Shown: piece by piece, positions 15,186-24,455 of the stretch
How the letters are laid out: each line of letters opens with the position of its first letter
How positions within the stretch are numbered: the stretch's first letter is position 1
Source: Rhizobium sp. NLR16a
GTDB lineage: Bacteria > Pseudomonadota > Alphaproteobacteria > Rhizobiales > Rhizobiaceae
Direction: 5' to 3'
Assembly (NCBI RefSeq): GCF_017948245.1
Contig: NZ_CP072872.1
Span: forward strand, 1 to 64,000
Length of the DNA: 64,000 nucleotides
Program-made: the position numbers and the translations under genes
The notes under the pieces: generated by a model
The model's input: the letters and a program-made list of their open reading frames with translations, nothing else
Told to the model about the DNA's origin: nothing
The model's database searches: none

Positions 15186-16358
15186 ATGAGCAGTGAAGAA
15201 GAAATATTTCACAACTCCCGCCCAGATAAGACGTATGCCAGTCCGGCTTTCAAGGATTATGCTGGGCGTAAACTGCGAATTGCGAACAAGGTGATAGACG
15301 GCGAGCCAGGATACGAGTTTGCAAAGGTAAAGGACGAACTTGTTCTGCGGCAGACCGAGGGTGGTCGATTTCAAATTAAGGCTAGTTTCCTAGAGGATGA
15401 TCGGTCGTTCAGATCGGTTACGATCCAGAAGTTTACGTCGAAGGGCAATGCAAAGGAATATTTCGCCTTTGGCCCGCACGAGATGACTGCTCTCCTCAAG
15501 TTTATGGCGAACATAAAGCGCATCCATTTTCCGGATGATGGTCGTCTCAACATATCCGACCGCGACCTTGAGAACCTATTGCTCAAGCCGGATCAGATGC
15601 GCAGGATCGCAGCCGACAATCAGCAGCTTTTAGCGGCCATTGCCCGGAACGAGATCACAACCGAGGACGTTGTCGCTCTCTCTTATAGGAAGAAGCAGCT
15701 CGCGCTTTTTCGGCGGCTGCTTGGAGATGATGCCTATTTCGATCAATGCGTGGCTCAACACGGTAAAGGACCTGAAACACTCTGGCAGCATTTCTTGGAG
15801 AGAAACCCTTGGATTCTCGGATACTCTCTGAGCCTGATCAATTTCGGCCCGCTGGACAATCGCAAGCTGGAACAGACCGTTCGCGGGCACGACCTGGAGG
15901 GGCCCGGGAAGCGGGTCGACGCCCTGCTTCGATCTCGGGCGATCCTCAACACTGCCGCATTCGTTGAGCTGAAGCATCATAGGACAGAGCTGGTATCGCC
16001 CGACCAATATCGGTCAGGAATTTGGACACCCTCGAAAGAGCTTTGCGGGGCGGTCGCACAGGTGCAAGGAACAGTCGCTGCGGCACTAGAGCGTTGGAGT
16101 TCCACTGTCCATGTGACCGATAGAGATGGGGAACCGACGGGGGAGACAATTTTCACGACCGAGCCTCGTTCCTTCGTTGTTTGCGGGCGGCTTGCCGAAT
16201 TCGAGAACGAGCACGGCGTCAATGAACGAAAGTTCGGATGCTTTGAACGGTTCAGGCGAAATTTGCTCCGACCGGAAGTGGTCACGTTCGATGAGCTGTA
16301 CGAGCGAGCGCGGCTAATCGTTTCCGCCAGCGATCAGAATCATTCCAACCAGCCATAA
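15186..16358 (+). CDS. sduA: Shedu-family anti-phage nuclease (SduA, DUF4263)
   Basis: A 390-residue protein. The C-terminal DUF4263 domain is well marked: LWQHFLERNPWILGYSLSLINFGPLDNRKLEQ, then GKRVDALLRSRAIL with the active-site Asp near residue 244, FVELKHH with the Glu and Lys of the PD-(D/E)XK motif near residues 261-263, and YRSGIWTPSKELCGAVAQVQGTV. Shedu is a single-gene defence system in which this nuclease domain degrades invading DNA; the N-terminal half (residues 1-170) varies between members and probably senses the trigger. It stands alone here, as expected. Neighbours on the other strand are a zinc-ribbon protein and a PIN-domain protein. Confidence 0.88.
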   Translation: MSSEEEIFHNSRPDKTYASPAFKDYAGRKLRIANKVIDGEPGYEFAKVKDELVLRQTEGGRFQIKASFLEDDRSFRSVTIQKFTSKGNAKEYFAFGPHEMTALLKFMANIKRIHFPDDGRLNISDRDLENLLLKPDQMRRIAADNQQLLAAIARNEITTEDVVALSYRKKQLALFRRLLGDDAYFDQCVAQHGKGPETLWQHFLERNPWILGYSLSLINFGPLDNRKLEQTVRGHDLEGPGKRVDALLRSRAILNTAAFVELKHHRTELVSPDQYRSGIWTPSKELCGAVAQVQGTVAAALERWSSTVHVTDRDGEPTGETIFTTEPRSFVVCGRLAEFENEHGVNERKFGCFERFRRNLLRPEVVTFDELYERARLIVSASDQNHSNQP

Positions 16359-16388
16359 AGCCCAGCCGAGGATTCGAAGTTATCCGCC

Positions 16389-17042
16389 TTATCGGGTGGG
16401 ATATGTGAAAGCGTTTTTCTTGCCACACGAATGACAGACAAGGCGATTCTTCAGGCTTTCCAGGGAGTGACCTATGCCGCGAAGTTGCTCCAATGCCGCT
16501 TGATCGAGCTGTCTTCGGGTGGAGCATCCACGGCAATAAACACCCATATTAAACCCAGAGTCGACCCAGGCTCCCAGCGATGACGTGGCTTCGTCCGCCC
16601 GCTTATAATGATCGTTCAGCGCCAGCAGCTCTCGATAGGCTTCCTCGCTCACCTTGCTGGAGGCAAGAGGATAATTGCAACGCTTCAACTTGAACTTGAC
16701 TTCCTCTGGCGTGCCCGGGCGTCCCATTTTGTATGCGGTGGTCGTGCTCCTGGCATGACGCTCGATAAAATCGAAGTCATCCCCTTGAACTGACTCGTAG
16801 TGAATGCCGACCCGCCAAGGTGACTCAGCCCCGAAATTTCCACTTGGTCCGCGTTTGTAAACTGTAATATCGATCTCAAAGGGGTAACCATCGGTATCGA
16901 CCGACTTAGTAATAAAGAATTGCTGAACATACAGATCAGGAAATCCTTCATAAACAAAACCACTGTAGCGATAGCAACGCTGGATGATTTCCTCGATTTC
17001 TCTGAGGGTCAAATCCCCCCAAATACGCTCTTCCTCGTTCAT
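16389..17042 (-). CDS. Hypothetical protein with C-terminal zinc ribbon
   Basis: A 217-residue protein converging with the Shedu gene. The C-terminal 60 residues hold CRGCSTRRQLDQ and, 40 residues later, LVCHSCGKKNAF, a four-cysteine zinc ribbon. The N-terminal part is an alpha/beta domain without recognised motif (GFPDLYVQQFFITKSVDTDGYPFEIDITVYKRG). Its position between a Shedu nuclease and a PIN-domain gene suggests a defence-related role, but nothing in the sequence proves it. Confidence 0.6.
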   Translation of the reverse strand: MNEEERIWGDLTLREIEEIIQRCYRYSGFVYEGFPDLYVQQFFITKSVDTDGYPFEIDITVYKRGPSGNFGAESPWRVGIHYESVQGDDFDFIERHARSTTTAYKMGRPGTPEEVKFKLKRCNYPLASSKVSEEAYRELLALNDHYKRADEATSSLGAWVDSGFNMGVYCRGCSTRRQLDQAALEQLRGIGHSLESLKNRLVCHSCGKKNAFTYPTR

Positions 17043-17133
17043 CGCCCCAAACTTTCAATACACATTTCGGCTTGCGTTTTCGTTAGGTAGACAAGCTGCT
17101 TGTAGACCAAATCGGAAAACCAGTAGTCCCCAT

Positions 17134-18165
17134 TCAGGTGTCGAGGAAATCCCAGTCTGCCCCCAACACCCATCGGATCGCGCTTAGCTTCCCGTTGATC
17201 ATGCCCCATTCGAAGTCATCCCATGGGCCAAGATTTTCCACGCCGACCTCATCTTCGGTCCGCTTTGCTGCTGCCAGTGCTGACGCCCAGGTGTCGCGAG
17301 CAATAAGGCTCTGGGCGGGTCGCTTTGATAGATCGATCTCGTCCACCACCTTGGTTTCGCCGATGCTGATGCGATGGCGCAAGTTGTGGTGGCGATTGTA
17401 CCAGACCTGGCGATATAGCAGGTTCTCCGCCTCCAGCAGCTCAGACAACGTCCGAGGCTCTTCCAGGAATTCGTCTCCCAACGTGAACTCATCGAGCAAA
17501 TCGCTGGCGATGTCGCGGATTACATCTGCGATCTGTGTTGCATAAGCCGACTTTGGCTCAGTGAAGTGCGTCTCCAGATCGGGATGCGGAAACTTCTTGT
17601 TCCCAATTGCAGTCGAGAAATCAGTTGTGTTGGAAGTCACGAGCACGAACCGTTTTTCCGGGTCGCCCTCCGCCGTCATCGCCTCAAGGTAAGTTTCTAG
17701 AATGATGGCGTCGGCGATGGAATTTTTTGATTGATGACACGGCGCCGTACGTGCAAGCGACCGATCAGCAGCGCGGAGCTTAACACCGTCCGTCGTCGCA
17801 ATAACTGGCGCTCCAACCATGAGCTTGAAAATGCGTTGGATGACGCTTTCACTCGTATCCGTCGACAGCGCCAGTTTGTGATTTATCGCGTCGACCGCTT
17901 CATAAGCCTTGTCACGGTCTGGGCCGGAATTGATTTGCGATAACGCTTCTCGAAAACGCTTGGCGGTGGAAAGGAGGCTAGCCTTCCGCGCGTCCTTTAC
18001 CCTTCCCAAGTTCTTTTCGAACTCGAACATGACCTGCTCGGGCACGATGAGGGATACTTCCTCGCGAGAGACTAGCTCTTCGACAGCAGTTAGAACTGGA
18101 TCGAGACGCTGGTCCTTGAGGATATCCAGCCAGACGCTCGTGTCGATTAAAACGCGATAGATCAT
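17134..18165 (-). CDS. Large PIN-domain protein (DUF4935-like)
   Basis: A 343-residue protein. The first 175 residues form a PIN nuclease domain: YRVLIDTSVWLDIL (Asp8), VPEQVMFEFEKNLG (Glu near 46), KNSIADAIILETYL (Asp near 153) and FVLVTSNTTDF (Asp near 181). The C-terminal half is helical and acidic, with no known motif. This layout fits DUF4935-type PIN proteins, often found in defence or stress-response loci, and it is far longer than VapC toxins. No antitoxin-like small gene precedes it. Expected to be a metal-dependent ribonuclease; target unknown. Confidence 0.75.
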   Translation of the reverse strand: MIYRVLIDTSVWLDILKDQRLDPVLTAVEELVSREEVSLIVPEQVMFEFEKNLGRVKDARKASLLSTAKRFREALSQINSGPDRDKAYEAVDAINHKLALSTDTSESVIQRIFKLMVGAPVIATTDGVKLRAADRSLARTAPCHQSKNSIADAIILETYLEAMTAEGDPEKRFVLVTSNTTDFSTAIGNKKFPHPDLETHFTEPKSAYATQIADVIRDIASDLLDEFTLGDEFLEEPRTLSELLEAENLLYRQVWYNRHHNLRHRISIGETKVVDEIDLSKRPAQSLIARDTWASALAAAKRTEDEVGVENLGPWDDFEWGMINGKLSAIRWVLGADWDFLDT

Positions 18166-18366
18166 TTCACCCTCAAACTGCAGTCGGCCGCGAGTGTGAC
18201 ATTGCCACCTACATTTTTGGCAAACAATGATCCGACTTATTCATCCACGCAGAAGATTTCGGCACGCCGGATGGCGCACCCTGCCGCCAATGGACCAAGA
18301 GCCGCTCGGACGTTGGTGAGGTCTTGAGGCTGGTTCCCATGACATCAGTTGGCGAGCCCGCAATTT

Positions 18367-19428
18367 CTATCCCTCTAACTGGAAAACGTCTGCATTATCC
18401 TGGTGCTCGCGCAACCCTTTATAGGACGGATGCCGCAGCTTGCTGTCGGTTGTCCAACCCCGAAATTCGACTTCGGCAATAAGCGTCGGCTCAATCCACA
18501 CGACCTTGCGCTCGCCTGAATATGGCACCGGCGGCTGCCTTCGCTTCCACGGCAGCTTGTCCATGGACGTGCGCAACGCGAGCGACGCCCGCTCTTTGAA
18601 TCCAGTTCCTACGCTGCCCACGTAGCGCAGATCATCGCCTCGATAGGCCGCAAGTTGAAGAGAGCGGAAGCCGCCGAAAGCGCCGACGGAAGGCTCATAC
18701 CCGACGATGAAGAATGCTTCGCTTTGGACGCATTTGCATTTGATCCAGTCGTCCGTTCTGCCGGATCGATAAACGCTGTCGCGTTTCTTCCCTACGATCC
18801 CTTCCAAGCCCAACCTGCAAGCGTGGTCCAGCAGCTCGACAGGATCAGCGTCGATCTCCTCAGAAAGCCGGATCGCGCTTTCCTTCCCCTGCAGCAGATC
18901 TTCGAGCAGATGGCGGCGAGAGCCGTATTCCAGCCCTCGCAGATCGTGGCCGTCGAAATAGATCAGGTCGAAGGCCATCATGGTTGCGGGCGATACGAGG
19001 TTGCCGCTCCGTCGGCCGACCGCACCCAGGCTGGATTGCAACAAGTTGAAATCCGAGCGGCCTTGTTCATCGAATAGGCAGGCCTCGCCGTCCAAAATCA
19101 TTGACGCAGGTCCCAGTTCTCGAGCCGCGTCAACAATTGTGGGAAATCGATGCGACCAGTCGTATCCGCCTCTGGTTAGAACACGGATCTGACCGGCCTC
19201 GACGTGGACGTGAATTCGATATCCGTCCCATTTGATTTCCCAGTTATAGCCTGTTGCCGGTGGGCGTTGCTTCAGCAAAGCCAGGGCGGGTTCCACGCGA
19301 TCCGGCATGGGATCGAAGGGCAGGGCGGGTTGCGCCGGGTTCCGTTTCCAGACACGGCGACTTTGAAGCTGGCCGCTCTCATCGGTGAGGAGCGGTTTCG
19401 AGCGAGGCGGACGCGTGCCTTTTGCCAT
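18367..19428 (-). CDS. ATP-dependent DNA ligase (LigD ligase-domain type)
   Basis: A 353-residue ligase with all the nucleotidyltransferase motifs in order: WEIKWDGYR with the adenylated Lys near residue 66, LDGEACLFDEQG, FDLIYFDGHDLRGLEYG, LEGIVGKKRDSVY, and DDWIKCKC, followed by an OB-fold part with GFRSLQLAAYRGDDLRYVGSVGTGF. It joins DNA ends using ATP. It corresponds to the ligase domain of LigD without polymerase or phosphoesterase domains. No Ku gene is present in this window, so a role in end joining would need a partner elsewhere. Confidence 0.9.
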   Translation of the reverse strand: MAKGTRPPRSKPLLTDESGQLQSRRVWKRNPAQPALPFDPMPDRVEPALALLKQRPPATGYNWEIKWDGYRIHVHVEAGQIRVLTRGGYDWSHRFPTIVDAARELGPASMILDGEACLFDEQGRSDFNLLQSSLGAVGRRSGNLVSPATMMAFDLIYFDGHDLRGLEYGSRRHLLEDLLQGKESAIRLSEEIDADPVELLDHACRLGLEGIVGKKRDSVYRSGRTDDWIKCKCVQSEAFFIVGYEPSVGAFGGFRSLQLAAYRGDDLRYVGSVGTGFKERASLALRTSMDKLPWKRRQPPVPYSGERKVVWIEPTLIAEVEFRGWTTDSKLRHPSYKGLREHQDNADVFQLEG

Positions 19429-19512
19429 GCTCTCTATTTCAACAGCATTTGCTTAAAAGTATCCATATGAAAGTCCGGTTAGCCGCGGCCTAAACGGACG
19501 CGGACGCCCAGA

Positions 19513-20535
19513 TCATGTTCGTCGGCAATTATCAGGACTCGATAGAAACCGCTTCAGGCTCAAACCGGCCAACAGAATGTAGGGCGGCATGGCGAGCGAA
19601 TAGTGCCCACAGTTTAATTCCAAAATATTTGGCCGAGCGCCGATGTCCTCCAGCTTCTGCATGAAACTCGCCGATAGCTCTGGCAACACCACCTTGTCTC
19701 TCTTGGCCAAGACAACGTGCAGAGCGAGATCCGACCGCGCCAGACGCTGTGCGCAATTCCCCAAATTGAGCGGCCCCCAAGCCCTTCGGAGATCGGTCAG
19801 ATCAATCTCAGGCGCAAGACTGTCGCGTATTGCTCGTGTCGCGCGACCCGTCCAAACCATGTCGGCCAGGCTTCCCGCCGTCAGAAACAACGAGGCTTTT
19901 GACACGGCCGCGTCATGCGCTGCGATCAATCCAGCGACCCACGAACCCAAGCTCATACCGAGGACCGAAATGTCTCGATAGCCTTCGAGCTTCAACCAAC
20001 GAATGAGCTTTCGGCCGTCCAATACTGCCTGCCTTACGGATTGGATCGTTCGACCAAGGTTGGCGCTAAGCATATAATCGGCATGCACGGAGCCTGGCCG
20101 GGCGCGCTCGAAGTGATAGGGCATAGCAATCTCGACGACCGTGATGCCGCGCTTCGAGAAAAAGCTGGCGATCTGGCGATTTCGGGAGCTGGCATTCCAG
20201 TGGTGAAAAATCACCAATGCGCGATCGAAGGACCCGCTATCTGCTATTTTTGCCCAGACGATGTTGTTCTCTTCAACGTCCGTGGAAATGTCCGATGGAA
20301 ATTTAAGCCATTCGCCTTGTTTTTCGAAACCCTGATCGCCGCCCTCCGGACAGTCGAAAAAGGCTGAGCCAGCCACGGCGTGGCCCGCAAGGACACAAAA
20401 CTCCTCGAGACTTGTTATCTGCTCCGCACCTGGAAAGGCGCGTTCCGCGTCAAGGACGAGGGCCGTTCTTTCCTTTCCTTCTTCGCCGCGCCGCGCCCGC
20501 CGCTCGTCCCAACGATCAAGCCAACTATGATACAC
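19513..20535 (-). CDS. rcgR: RcgR-family alpha/beta hydrolase
   Basis: A 340-residue alpha/beta hydrolase. The nucleophile elbow GMSLGSW places Ser near residue 195; ALVIFHHWNASSRNRQIA is the oxyanion-strand region and LNCGHYSL near residue 318 carries the likely catalytic His. The family, a putative quorum-lactone hydrolase, is known from rhizobial plasmids where rcgA and rcgR affect conjugative transfer. The start codon is GTG with AGGAA upstream, 9 bases after the rcgA stop, so the two form one operon. The substrate has not been shown here; lactone hydrolysis is a family-based suggestion. Confidence 0.78.
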   Translation of the reverse strand: MYHSWLDRWDERRARRGEEGKERTALVLDAERAFPGAEQITSLEEFCVLAGHAVAGSAFFDCPEGGDQGFEKQGEWLKFPSDISTDVEENNIVWAKIADSGSFDRALVIFHHWNASSRNRQIASFFSKRGITVVEIAMPYHFERARPGSVHADYMLSANLGRTIQSVRQAVLDGRKLIRWLKLEGYRDISVLGMSLGSWVAGLIAAHDAAVSKASLFLTAGSLADMVWTGRATRAIRDSLAPEIDLTDLRRAWGPLNLGNCAQRLARSDLALHVVLAKRDKVVLPELSASFMQKLEDIGARPNILELNCGHYSLAMPPYILLAGLSLKRFLSSPDNCRRT

Positions 20536-20544
20536 TCTGATTTC

Positions 20545-22134
20545 CTACCTCACTCGTTCGCCATGCCCAAACACTGGGTCAAAGAGGCCATATACCGCGA
20601 GGAGCACTCCGATACCTAAAAGGATCGAAAAGCCAGCGAATGCGCCGATCAAGAGATAGGCAACAACGAGCAAGCCTACGACCGCCGACATCTTCCACAA
20701 AAGCATACGATATCGACGTCCGACACTTAAACGGATGGAAGCAACGAGGAAGACGACGCAAGTTGAAATAGCAACAAGAAGGCTGCTGTAGTGTGTCGGC
20801 ATTCTATAACTGAACCCGTTGCTAACATCTTTATGCACATACAAGGCTGATGACATATCGCCGACCAACCAATCCACGATGTTCTCTCCATTCGATGTCA
20901 GGTAAGAGCTTTGGGCCTTCATGCACATGGCGACTAGAATACCCAGCACAGTGCACCGAAAAATTTCGCGCATCACCCTGAGACCAAGTTGATCGAGCTC
21001 GTGTCGATGTTCCACCTCCGGCCAGGCCTTCGATGCTTCCCCAATTTTCCAGAGATCATGGACCATCGTGTGAAGCAAAATGAGGCCTGCGAAGAACAGA
21101 TAAAAGCATAGGCACATGTATAGATATGCGAGAGCCGTGAACACGATCGACATTGGCACCGATATAACTTCAGGGCGCACAATAGCCAACGTGCCCCAAC
21201 TCGTCGCGTAGTCATCACCACCGTTCATCAATGGGATCAAGCACACGCCGATCCACTGAAAAAGGCCGGCAAACAATACACAAATCAAGAAAACCGCCCA
21301 AAATGTATACGAAGAAGCTTCGACGTTTCGCGCCCAATCATTTTCGCTTTCCATCATGCCGCCCTGGGCCATAAGCTCTAAGCGCGCCTCGTATCTCCAG
21401 AAGACCAACAGCTCTATTACGATCGCAAAAAACAGTGGCAAAAGCACCATGAAGAGGAATGTCCAATTCGGTGCCCAAAGAAACCCAACCTGCTTCACGA
21501 CGCCATCCGCCCGGACGTACGTGGCGCTGTGAATGCCCGTGATGTATGACAAGAAGCCAAGAGCGGTGGCGCCCGCAAATACCGACGCCGGTAAATTTAA
21601 GGGAGATCCGCGAGAAAAAAGCGCTTCCGATCTCAGCGCCAAGCCGAAACGCCGGTCCGGCCGCTTGATATCGGTCTCCCGTGCCAACTCAGCTCCCGAG
21701 CCAGTCACATCATCGACAGTCGCAGTCAATGGCCCTTCCGGAACACCGGGCGCAACGCTGCTTCTAGCATTCTTAGATTCTCGTCTCCTTGCCGCGAACC
21801 GGGATTGCGCATCGCTAAGCTCCATCTGCCATTCACTGGTGGCGACTGGATCATCGCACCCAAAAATCCTTGCCAGCCAACGAATATTGGCTGTGCTGAT
21901 GCCCTTCTCGTTCTCTTGAAACCAAAGCTGAACCGTTCGCAGATCCACGCCAGCCCGGTTCGAATCAATCTGTGAAATCGCCTCTGCAAGAAGCTCCGGC
22001 GTCCACGGCCCTGCAGGAAAACCATCGCTACCCAATGGTCGACCTGCTCCAGCCGCAGCCAATCGCTTGAATAATTCTTTGAAATCACTTCCGTCGTTTG
22101 GCGGGGGGATAAAAAATTTTCCATTTTTTAACAA
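20545..22134 (-). CDS. rcgA: RcgA-family membrane protein (putative transporter)
   Basis: A 529-residue protein. The N terminus (FFIPPPNDGSDFKELFKRLAAAGAGRPL...WTPELLAEAISQIDSNRAGVDLRTVQLWFQ) is a conserved cytoplasmic domain with an HTH-like look, and from about residue 190 there are about eight hydrophobic segments predicted to span the membrane. It matches the RcgA family of rhizobial plasmids, involved with RcgR in control of conjugation. The first in-frame codon is TTG at 22134; an ATG a few bases inside is in another frame. Two and a half copies of a 10-base repeat lie just upstream. Confidence 0.8.
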   Translation of the reverse strand: MLKNGKFFIPPPNDGSDFKELFKRLAAAGAGRPLGSDGFPAGPWTPELLAEAISQIDSNRAGVDLRTVQLWFQENEKGISTANIRWLARIFGCDDPVATSEWQMELSDAQSRFAARRRESKNARSSVAPGVPEGPLTATVDDVTGSGAELARETDIKRPDRRFGLALRSEALFSRGSPLNLPASVFAGATALGFLSYITGIHSATYVRADGVVKQVGFLWAPNWTFLFMVLLPLFFAIVIELLVFWRYEARLELMAQGGMMESENDWARNVEASSYTFWAVFLICVLFAGLFQWIGVCLIPLMNGGDDYATSWGTLAIVRPEVISVPMSIVFTALAYLYMCLCFYLFFAGLILLHTMVHDLWKIGEASKAWPEVEHRHELDQLGLRVMREIFRCTVLGILVAMCMKAQSSYLTSNGENIVDWLVGDMSSALYVHKDVSNGFSYRMPTHYSSLLVAISTCVVFLVASIRLSVGRRYRMLLWKMSAVVGLLVVAYLLIGAFAGFSILLGIGVLLAVYGLFDPVFGHGERVR

Positions 22135-22150
22135 AGGCTTACCAGATTCG

Positions 22151-22180
22151 GTTTCGTTTGGTTTCGTTTGATTTCTTACC
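22151..22180 (-). promoter_or_regulatory. Direct 10-base repeats upstream of rcgA
   Basis: GTTTCGTTTG occurs twice in perfect tandem (22151-22160, 22161-22170), followed by the degenerate ATTTCTTACC. They are 17-46 bases from the rcgA start. A 10-base period equals one DNA turn, so side-by-side binding of a regulator to one face of the helix is plausible. No promoter boxes could be assigned. Confidence 0.5.
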
Positions 22181-22265
22181 CTATCGTGCCTCCGGCCTCA
22201 ATCAATGCGTTTAATGCAACGAAAAAGCGCCTCTAAATTGGCGCGGACAACAGGTGGATATTGGG

Positions 22266-22745
22266 ATGTCAATTTCAAATTCGCTTCGATCCCGTCGTAG
22301 CGAAATCTTGTCTTCCGGACTTCGCACGGCTTTGAGTGCGTTGGCTTCCGACGGTATCTCTTGTGTAGAAGTCGAGGGGCCTTCGGATCGGGCGCCACAC
22401 GAAGTAGAGAGTAAGGCGGAAACTGCGGTTTCCCTGGATGAATTGATGGAACGGCATATCGCCGCGCATCTGGCGGCCGCAGATGCCATTCGTTTCTGGG
22501 ATCAACGGAGGATAGTTGGTGGGGCTGCGAGTGTCGCCAAAGCCAAAGGACTGCTGGATGTTGCGCGACACGAACAAGCTGGCCGGCTGGCGATCGTCGA
22601 TTACTTGCCGCGGACCAATCGGGAATCAAGGCAAAAGCTGACCTACATGGCGGCTTACCTGATCGCGACTCGGGGTACTTTGGCGCCGCATGAGATGAAT
22701 TCCGTCTTGGAGGGCCCTCGCGATTGGCCCGTATCGGTCTCCTGA
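22266..22745 (+). CDS. Hypothetical protein, paralogue of the gene at 38733
   Basis: A 159-residue protein of unknown function. Its C-terminal 95 residues (AETAVSLDELMERHIAAHLAAADAIRFWDQRR ... KLTYMAAYLIATRGTLAPHEMNSVLE) are closely similar to those of the product of 38733-39050, while the first 60 residues are unique. Helical, acidic, no membrane segment. The start at 22266 (ATG) is tentative; a GTG lies four codons upstream. Divergent from rcgA. Two copies on one plasmid suggest recent duplication or separate acquisition. Confidence 0.6.
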   Translation: MSISNSLRSRRSEILSSGLRTALSALASDGISCVEVEGPSDRAPHEVESKAETAVSLDELMERHIAAHLAAADAIRFWDQRRIVGGAASVAKAKGLLDVARHEQAGRLAIVDYLPRTNRESRQKLTYMAAYLIATRGTLAPHEMNSVLEGPRDWPVSVS

Positions 22746-22881
22746 GTCCCTTCGTATTCCGACTGCACAATGATGTGCTCGACCATAGTGCTGTCGGCTT
22801 TAACGGCGCTGGCGCAGCGAGCGTTTTGGGCCGCGGCAGCGGCGATGGAAACCGACGCTACCACGGCCTTAGTGCCAAGCT

Positions 22882-23676
22882 TCATTGAGCTTCAACACAC
22901 CCTTCATTGTGCCAAGCCACCTGTTCATCTTCTGCCGGGTGGATGTCCATCGGCGAGGCGCTGCAGGCGGGGCAGTGCCAAAGGTTTTTGGAGATCTGTG
23001 TCCCGGTAATTATCTGATCGCAATGGAAGCAAAACCACCGATCGGAACATGACTCGAATAACGGATGCTGCACTTTCCCATTGGCGTCAGGCACCGTTGA
23101 TCGGCGAGGCCAGTCCGATGCAATCCGGGCGCGCACCTGCTCAGCGCGGATCTGGGCTACCCTGAGGGCCTTTTCTACAAAGCCCTCGTTTAGGATTGGG
23201 TTCGACTTAATCCTCCTATCGGTAACACTGGTTTCGGGTTTCGCTGACGGCGCCTCGGGAACAACTACCCGCCATCCGCGGCCTCGCATGAACACATCGT
23301 CACAGTCGACGCTGAGACTAAATTTGTGGCCATCGAGTTCGCCCAGTATCTCGTCAGCCGAGAAGGGGTCCTCTGGATCTCTCGCGATCGACGCAACTAT
23401 CGTAGTACCTGGTACGGAATAAAGTGCGTCCAAACCCGCGGTGAAAGATTTTTGGGCTCTTAGAGGGTTCGCGGCGTCGACGATCGCCCTTATCGCGTCG
23501 ATCTGCTCCAAACTCGGTCGCCACCCCTTCTTGTGAGCTGACGTTAGAGCGTTCCAGTGTGGATAGCCCATTTGCTGGGCAGTCTCGTCGAGAGCAACGA
23601 ATTGCTTAATACGTCGCGCGCGTGCGAGTTTCTTCGAAAGGGCCCTTATGAAGTTGAGGGATTCTGCCGTATCCAT
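22882..23676 (-). CDS. Hypothetical protein with C-terminal zinc ribbon
   Basis: A 264-residue protein. The N-terminal 55 residues (RALSKKLARARRIKQFVALDETAQQMGYPHWNALTSAHKKG) resemble a short helical domain seen in several plasmid and phage proteins of unknown role; the middle has DDVFMRGRGWRVVVPE; the C terminus holds WFCFHCDQIITGTQISKNLWHCPACSASP, a four-cysteine zinc ribbon. Soluble, stand-alone gene. No catalytic motif was recognised. Confidence 0.65.
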   Translation of the reverse strand: MDTAESLNFIRALSKKLARARRIKQFVALDETAQQMGYPHWNALTSAHKKGWRPSLEQIDAIRAIVDAANPLRAQKSFTAGLDALYSVPGTTIVASIARDPEDPFSADEILGELDGHKFSLSVDCDDVFMRGRGWRVVVPEAPSAKPETSVTDRRIKSNPILNEGFVEKALRVAQIRAEQVRARIASDWPRRSTVPDANGKVQHPLFESCSDRWFCFHCDQIITGTQISKNLWHCPACSASPMDIHPAEDEQVAWHNEGCVEAQ

Positions 23677-24230
23677 GATCCATTCCTGAAAGACACGGAT
23701 TCGACCATGTGCCCACTGCTAGTCAAATCCGCCCAATTGGGAACGGTTCAAAGTTGACCAGAATCGACGCACTGTCATTGCTTCGCATGGGTGGGCACAC
23801 CGGCCTGTGCGCTAAGGCCACTGCTACTGTGAGCAAAAGCGAATGCCCCGTCAAGTCTCCTTGATGCGTCTCAAGTAGACGTAAACGTTTGAGTGCTATT
23901 GCATCATCGGCAGATTTGCAAAAACAGAGGACGTTATATATTTGCGGCATCAACTTACCGGCAACTGTGACCTTTAATCACGTCGCGTGTGAGCTGTCGC
24001 GGCGAGGTTGGCATGAAGCGCCCTACACAACGCGGGAAACCGCGCTCCAGCCCGCGACGCCGGCGCCTTAGATCTCAAGGGGTTCACGATCTCGACGGGA
24101 CCGTTCAAGGTTTCGGTCTGTGTTGATGAATCGCTGCTGCGTCGTTAAGCGGGACTTCCCCGGTTCAATTGAGCCAAGAGCATCGGTCATATAGCATGGC
24201 TGACGAGCATCGTTTTGGGGGAGGTGAATA
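23677..24230. other. Gene-free stretch of about 550 bases
   Basis: Short open frames on both strands have no ribosome binding site or protein-like composition. The right end contains GGGGGAGG, the ribosome binding site of the gene at 24231. Nothing else convincing is seen; decayed coding sequence is possible. Confidence 0.4.
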
Positions 24231-24455
24231 TTGGTTAGTTTTGATTTTTCACTCGATGAGGACTGGTCGACAAACATCGGCCAGCTGAGGGCGCATCTAG
24301 AGACAGTTGACGCCGAGTGCGCCAAAATCCTCTTCGAGAACCTCGCCATCTTGGAAGCCGGCGACAACAACGCGCGGCGGGATTTCAATCAGAAGGTCCT
24401 TGAAGCCTTGGAGGTCGCCGCGGAGGCGGAGATAGACTCTCAGGGGGGCGAGTGA
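24231..24455 (+). CDS. Small acidic protein coupled to the Rad50-like ATPase
   Basis: A 74-residue acidic, helical protein (SFDFSLDEDWSTNIGQLRAHLETVDAECAKILFENLAILE...). It starts at TTG but has a strong ribosome binding site GGGGGAGG about 7 bases upstream. Its TGA overlaps the ATG of the ATPase gene (TGATG), so both are made together. Small acidic partners are frequent before SMC-like ATPases in defence loci, where they may be a regulatory or adaptor subunit; no family was recognised. Confidence 0.72.
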   Translation: MVSFDFSLDEDWSTNIGQLRAHLETVDAECAKILFENLAILEAGDNNARRDFNQKVLEALEVAAEAEIDSQGGE

